From IMG/VR virus record IMGVR_UViG_3300046525_000039, positions 1 through 49,027 of that record: a DNA stretch of 49,027 nt; one strand, written 5' to 3'. The notes beneath the pieces are model-generated. The model did not search any database. It saw only the letters and a list, made by a program, of their open reading frames with translations, and was not told where the DNA came from. Below are positions 46,154 to 49,027 of this stretch, piece after piece; the first letter of the stretch is position 1; each line of letters starts with the position of its first letter. The stretch is from a virus. A program made the translations under genes and the position numbers.

Positions 46154-48225
46154 CCATCTATATTCGCTTCGCCGGGGAGCCAGTCTTTGGCAATCAGGCT
46201 ATCGCCGCGATCATTGGCCCGCGAGGCTATGGCGCCGCTCAACAGCTTTACGATGAAAATATCATCGACGCCCCCACAGTCGAAGCCATGAACGCCTATC
46301 TCGTAGAGCAAGGCGCTATCGCCGGTGCGGCCGCTGCCGAACCATTCGCCCAGGCGGCGGAAGGATTTGCGGATCAGGCCGCCCTCCAACGCTCAGCCTC
46401 CGAACAAGCCGCCATCCAGGCCGCCGCGCAAAAAGACCTCGCCCTGAGCGCCGCCCAAACGGCGATGTTCAATTCGCCGACCTACGACACGGTAGCCGCT
46501 GGACTTGCCGCGACCGCAGAGGGAATCGACTTCCTAGTCTACGGCCCGCAGCGCGCTTTCGTCACCCGCTACCGCAAGATCAACGGCAGCGCGGTCTATC
46601 AGGACGACGTTGCGAACGGCACCCGCGTCAACGACACGATCTTTTCCCTTGGCGGCCTGGCTGATCGGGCCATGTCGCAATGGGTCCACAAGGGTGCCGG
46701 TGACTATATCCCGATCGTCACGGCCCCCAGCGCGGACGGCACTGGTGACGTTATGCTGATCGGCATCCGGCGCAGCGATGGGGCTTATGTCAGCTTCGCC
46801 ACGCTCGACGGGCCGGGCATGACGACGGGCGTCGTCAACAACCTGCGCGGCTATATCAACGACTGGCAATATGCTGGCGAAGGCACCAAGATTCCGGTGA
46901 TCGCTCTCGGCAAGCACATGGTGATCTACTTCGACACCGTGCGGGGGCGGCTGGTGTCGTGTGACATGCTGATCGAGGGCGATAGCGGCGTCAGTGGCGG
47001 TGGCAGCGCCGCGCCGACCTGGCCTGCCATGGTGCCCTACAGCGAGGCCATCAATGCCGTCATCGGCTATGGGCAATCCAACAGCGTGGGTGCCGGTGGT
47101 CAGCCCGCCCTTTCGCTGACCCAGCCCTTTTCCAACATCACCTTCACTGGTGGCGTTAAGAGCAGTTCGCCGTCCGACATGGCCGGCTTCGGCCCGCTGA
47201 TCGAGAACAACCTGGGCGAGGACAATGCCCCCGTTTCCATTCGGGGTGAGACAATCCTGTCGGTTGCCTGCAATTATGCTGTTCATCTCGCAAGCGCTTA
47301 TGCCGGCGTCGATCCTTCGGATTTTCGTATCTTCGCCTGCACCGCTGGTCAGGGAGGAACCGCGATTGCCGGATTGGTCAAAGGCACCGCGCCCTATAAT
47401 CGCTTGCTCGCTCAGGCGACGGCCGCGCGCGACAACGCGGTGGCGCTGGGCAAGAAGCTGGTCATTCAGACTGTGCTGTGGATACAAGCCGAAACGGACT
47501 GTGACCAAGGCACAAGCACCGCCGCCTATCTGGCGCATATGCTTCAGCTACCGATCGACCTGAACGCGGACTTGAAGGCCATCACAGGCCAGAAGTCTGA
47601 TGTTCACATCCTTCTGACGCAGCCGGCTTATAAGGCAGCGACGAACGGCGGCGCGGTCCAACTGGCGCAATTCTATGCCGTCCAGCGGTCCCCGCTGATC
47701 CACTTCGTCAGTTCGACGCAGCATTTCGACTATTATTCCGACTGGCTGCACCTGGCGAACACAGGCCATCAGCAACTGGCGGGCTATTTCGGCCGCGCGA
47801 TCTACCAGTTGCTGATCGAGCAGCGTGTTCCAGACTGCCTGTGGCCAATCGAGGCGACGGCGGCGGGGCAGCAAGTCCGCCTCCGCTTTGATGTGCCCGG
47901 CAACCCGGTGGCGGTGGATCTCGCCAATCTGGCATCTACGCTCAATCGCGGCATCAAGATCGTGGACGATACTGGCACGCCCGGATTGTCATCTATCAGC
48001 GCTGTTGGCGATGTGGTTACGATGACGCTTGATCGCGACCTCGGCGCCAACCCCTTCCTCCGCTACGCGATCGACTATCGCGGCACCGGTCTGGGCATGA
48101 GCGGCGGTGGCTCCGGCAACCTGCGGGACAGCACGCCGGGCACCATCATCACGGACGGTATCGAAAAGCCGCTGTGGCACCTCCCGCCGCACTTCAAACT
48201 CCCCATCCTCAAGCTGATGAGCTGA
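46150..48225 (+). CDS. Tailspike with SGNH-hydrolase (O-acetylesterase-like) domain
   Basis: The 691-residue protein has an N-terminal helical/coiled section (SASEQAAIQAAAQKDLALSA), a beta middle (AFVTRYRKINGSAVYQDD), and an esterase domain with VIGYGQSNSVG (catalytic Ser310), block GWI-type LWIQAETD (444-450) and DWLHLANTGH (Asp531, His534). This arrangement is that of SGNH carbohydrate esterases, so the spike likely removes acetyl groups from capsule or sphingan polysaccharide on binding. The substrate is inferred from host type. Confidence 0.85.
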   Translation: MTIYIRFAGEPVFGNQAIAAIIGPRGYGAAQQLYDENIIDAPTVEAMNAYLVEQGAIAGAAAAEPFAQAAEGFADQAALQRSASEQAAIQAAAQKDLALSAAQTAMFNSPTYDTVAAGLAATAEGIDFLVYGPQRAFVTRYRKINGSAVYQDDVANGTRVNDTIFSLGGLADRAMSQWVHKGAGDYIPIVTAPSADGTGDVMLIGIRRSDGAYVSFATLDGPGMTTGVVNNLRGYINDWQYAGEGTKIPVIALGKHMVIYFDTVRGRLVSCDMLIEGDSGVSGGGSAAPTWPAMVPYSEAINAVIGYGQSNSVGAGGQPALSLTQPFSNITFTGGVKSSSPSDMAGFGPLIENNLGEDNAPVSIRGETILSVACNYAVHLASAYAGVDPSDFRIFACTAGQGGTAIAGLVKGTAPYNRLLAQATAARDNAVALGKKLVIQTVLWIQAETDCDQGTSTAAYLAHMLQLPIDLNADLKAITGQKSDVHILLTQPAYKAATNGGAVQLAQFYAVQRSPLIHFVSSTQHFDYYSDWLHLANTGHQQLAGYFGRAIYQLLIEQRVPDCLWPIEATAAGQQVRLRFDVPGNPVAVDLANLASTLNRGIKIVDDTGTPGLSSISAVGDVVTMTLDRDLGANPFLRYAIDYRGTGLGMSGGGSGNLRDSTPGTIITDGIEKPLWHLPPHFKLPILKLMS

Positions 48226-48228
48226 ACC

Positions 48229-49027
48229 ATGGCCAGCACCCTCTTCACGCGCCTTCCCTTCGCGGTTTCGCTACCGAACGCCCCGGTCATCAACGCGGCC
48301 GATGTGTCGCGCCTCGTCCCGCTGCCACCGCTGCCGGTCGATGGCTACTGGCTGTTCGGCAACGACAATGCCGGGCTGGTCGATCAGATTTACGGCCACG
48401 CGCTGGCGCAGAATCTGTCGATCACGATCACGAACCAAGGCGCTGGCTATACTGTCCGCCCGACCGTCTCTCTGGTCGGCGGCGGCGGGACCGGCTGGGT
48501 GCTGGAAGCGATCCGAACTGAGGACAAGATCACCGGCGTCACCGTCGTTACGCCCGGCACGCCGTTCACGTCTGCGCCCACCGTCGTCCTGACTGGCGGC
48601 AACTATACGACGATCGCGCAGGCCACCGCCTCGATCGGCTCCGCGCCGGTCATCAATCCGACATCGCTGACCATCCCGTCGAGCCTGACCGCCGTGCGCA
48701 ATGGCCTGCTCACCCCGTTCGATGACAGCCGCGATCAGACCGAATATGCCGTGATCCGGGCCTTTGCTCCGAACGCGACCGAAAACAGCGTCATCATGGG
48801 GTCCATCGGTGCGAGCAGCGAAGGCGGCGACGGCATCTTCTATCAGACGAGCAACTATCGCGTGACGACGCGCCCGAACGCTGCCGCCATCCTGTCACCA
48901 ACCGGCATCGTGGCCGGGCAACCGCTGTTCATCGCCAAGCGCCATCGGTCTTCGGATAACCACCGGTCGATCACATTCGGAATCAACGGCGTGCTGGTGT
49001 CGATCGATGCGACGGCGGCCAAGACGC
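48229..49027 (+). CDS. Tail appendage protein, N-terminal part (continues at base 1)
   Basis: This is an open frame to the end of the window. Joined with 1-309 it gives about 326 residues. The N-terminus (LFTRLPFAVSLPNAPVINAA) is followed by a Gly-rich beta section (VSLVGGGGTGWVLEAI, VTVVTPGTPFTSAPTVVL), then RVTTRPNAAAILSPTGIVA and the lectin-like end. It starts 4 bases after the tailspike stop. Probable receptor-binding or cap protein of the tail tip. Confidence 0.8.
   Translation, partial: MASTLFTRLPFAVSLPNAPVINAADVSRLVPLPPLPVDGYWLFGNDNAGLVDQIYGHALAQNLSITITNQGAGYTVRPTVSLVGGGGTGWVLEAIRTEDKITGVTVVTPGTPFTSAPTVVLTGGNYTTIAQATASIGSAPVINPTSLTIPSSLTAVRNGLLTPFDDSRDQTEYAVIRAFAPNATENSVIMGSIGASSEGGDGIFYQTSNYRVTTRPNAAAILSPTGIVAGQPLFIAKRHRSSDNHRSITFGINGVLVSIDATAAKT
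48901..49027. repeat. Terminal direct repeat, right copy
   Basis: Identical to bases 1-127. See the left copy; this stretch should be removed when the genome is circularised. Confidence 0.95.

Noticed and set aside
46534-47538. 334-codon ORF on the minus strand
   Set aside because: It is antisense to the tailspike esterase domain and made of His/Gly/Arg-rich sequence typical of shadows.

Overview
The window is one circular 48,900-bp genome written as a linear contig: bases 1-127 are identical to bases 48901-49027, and the gene that runs off the right end continues in frame at base 1. It encodes a complete temperate, long-tailed (siphovirus-like) phage. The host is most likely an alphaproteobacterium of the sphingomonad type. 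The reasons are a high-GC sequence, a GapR/DUF2312 homologue, a P63C-domain protein, DUF2280 and DUF1073 packaging proteins, and tail genes resembling gene transfer agents. Host assignment is inference from gene families, not a database match.

Layout around the circle. Rightward late genes run from the terminase small subunit (26989) through TerL, portal, minor head protein, DUF2213 protease/scaffold, head decoration protein, DUF2184 major capsid protein, head-tail connectors, tail tube, a frameshifted tail-assembly chaperone, tape measure, tail tip, an S74-type fibre and an SGNH-esterase tailspike. They cross the contig ends into a lysis cassette (306-1867: coiled-coil membrane protein, GH108 endolysin, holin-like protein, small lipoprotein). 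Next comes a small module with a ribbon-helix-helix (RHH) regulator and its operators (1895-2722). A leftward array follows on the minus strand: PL at about 16.9 kb, then about 17 small genes, a RecE-like exonuclease and RecA-fold ATPase pair, excisionase, integrase, an attP that carries the 3' half of a tRNA-Thr(TGT), and beyond attP a 'b-region' of small cargo genes down to 2781.

The immunity region (16.9-19.2 kb) is laid out like lambda. Paired 17-bp operators spaced 35 bp apart lie at the left (OL) and right (OR). Between them are a CI-like repressor without a protease domain, a small ORF, two terminators and a P63C gene in the position lambda uses for rex. The P63C gene is preceded by a leader peptide and competing stem-loops that can hide its ribosome binding site. 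Rightward from OR run a Cro-like gene, a C5 and an N4/N6 DNA methyltransferase, two HNH endonucleases, GapR, RusA, replication proteins and a metallopeptidase, leading into the terminase.

The most notable non-coding signal is a 13-14 bp motif, CTGAGGGGTATAA(A). It occurs five times, always on the plus strand and always 32-53 bp before the first gene of a late block (portal, DUF2213, tail tube, tape measure, tail appendage). It looks like a phage-specific late promoter or processing element. Most early genes overlap by 1, 4 or 8 bases (ATGA, TGATG), so translational coupling is pervasive. Several genes shorter than 60 codons are annotated here because they fit exactly into these overlaps.
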